A DNA stretch of 6,524 nt from PALSA-1006 sp036171275 (lineage in GTDB: Bacteria > Pseudomonadota > Gammaproteobacteria > Burkholderiales > Gallionellaceae), in assembly GCA_036171275.1 (NCBI GenBank), contig JAVHQT010000001.1:1-6524 (forward strand), read 5' to 3'. The notes beneath the pieces are model-generated. The model did not search any database, was not told the DNA's origin, and saw only the letters and a list, made by a program, of their open reading frames with translations. Positions within the stretch are counted from its first letter, which is position 1, and each line of letters opens with the position of its first letter. Below, one piece after another: positions 6,148 through 6,524 of the stretch. A program made the position numbers and the translations under genes.

Positions 6148-6149
6148 AC

Positions 6150-6467
6150 CTAAAATCGCTCTTCCCCCTCGTTAATCAGGTGAAAATCGTTCAAAAAGTA
6201 ACTGCCTTCTCGCATGGCATACGGTTTTTCTTCTACGCCAAACAGCTCAAAATCAGTCCATAGCGTTGAACCTAAAAAACGCGTTCCGCCCAATATCACT
6301 TGATTGTTATCTGGCAAATGAATACCAAGTGCTGTCGCAGCCACACGCATTTCATCAAGTGCCTTGATACGATCGAGCCGATAAAACTCGTGATTGCCCT
6401 GCTCATAAATGATTTCTTGCGTTGGATAAACCGCAGCGACAATCACTCGTAGCGGATGAAAAATCAC
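6150..6467 (-). pseudogene. Metallophosphoesterase fragment (calcineurin-like), truncated at both ends
   Basis: A minus-strand frame of 105 residues starts at a GTG (6467) and ends at TAG. It contains EIIYEQGNHEFYR (18-30), the GNHE metal-binding block of calcineurin-like phosphoesterases, then GIHLPDNNQVILGGTRFLGS (48-67) and TLWTDFELFG (68-77), the order found in short bacterial metallophosphoesterases of about 230-270 residues, and finally FLNDFHLINEGEERF. The N-terminal DxH and GDxxD motifs, which should lie some 50-90 residues earlier, are not found in any frame of the 57 bp available before the window ends. In this frame a TGA stands just before the GTG. The C-terminal GHxH region is replaced by the HsdR fragment. 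It cannot assemble a di-metal site and is most likely a relic, although a frameshift with the N-terminus beyond the window edge is possible. Confidence 0.72.
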
Positions 6468-6524
6468 TCAATGCACAAGTCGATAAAGCAATGATGCGGC
6501 GCAACACGAGCCACAAGCCCGCCG

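Noticed and set aside
6024..6263. Plus-strand open frame of 79 codons over the gene fragments
   Set aside because: The minus strand in this interval carries recognisable phosphoesterase and HsdR sequence, so the plus frame is a shadow.
1..6524. CRISPR array, complete insertion sequence, toxin-antitoxin pair or retron-like structure
   Set aside because: I saw no regularly spaced repeats, no transposase with terminal repeats, and no recognisable toxin or reverse transcriptase motif on either strand.

Overview
The window looks like a junction between decayed mobile or accessory DNA and a small chromosomal signalling locus of a Gram-negative bacterium. A proteobacterium, most likely a betaproteobacterium, fits the style of the tRNA-Glu, the MoxR protein, the hybrid kinase and the integrase, and the short GC-rich palindrome that breaks one pseudogene. 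This assignment comes from general resemblance, not from any search.

Left part (1-1194): the end of an integrated element. A small unrecognised gene points left (26-361). A second small unrecognised ORF (364-612) overlaps by 4 bp the start of a tyrosine integrase (609-1187). The integrase has a complete catalytic domain but no N-terminal DNA-binding region. It ends 6 bp from the 3' end of a tRNA-Glu(UUC) gene on the opposite strand (1194-1269), the classic place for such an element to insert.

Middle (1270-2046): about 780 bp without an intact gene. It holds a good stable-RNA-type promoter for the tRNA (-10 TATAAT followed by a GC-rich discriminator, on the minus strand), an 18-bp near-palindrome, and a minus-strand open stretch (1768-1935) that looks like the tail of a lost gene. 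The promoter region and ribosome binding site of the next gene lie at its right end.

Core (2047-5919): two intact genes on the plus strand, 39 bp apart. The first is a 302-residue MoxR-family AAA+ ATPase with all its nucleotide-binding motifs. The second is a 974-residue hybrid sensor kinase with the order membrane segment, Cache-like periplasmic sensor, membrane segment, PAS, HisKA, HATPase, receiver, HPt. The kinase carries every phosphotransfer residue of a His-Asp-His relay but no output domain, so its final response regulator must lie outside the window. MoxR proteins usually sit beside DUF58 and von Willebrand-type genes, and none is seen here. Whether the ATPase and the kinase act together is inference from adjacency.

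Right part (5920-6524): gene debris on the minus strand, convergent with the kinase. The middle of a metallophosphoesterase (6150-6467) has lost both its N-terminal metal motifs and its C-terminal histidine motifs. It abuts a piece of the N-terminal region of a type I restriction endonuclease subunit R (5944-6147). That piece is interrupted in frame by a REP-like GC palindrome and closed by an apparent Gln-to-stop change. The last 57 bp (6468-6524) show nothing I can support. I found no CRISPR array, no complete insertion sequence and no clearly new system; the points worth a second look are listed as findings.
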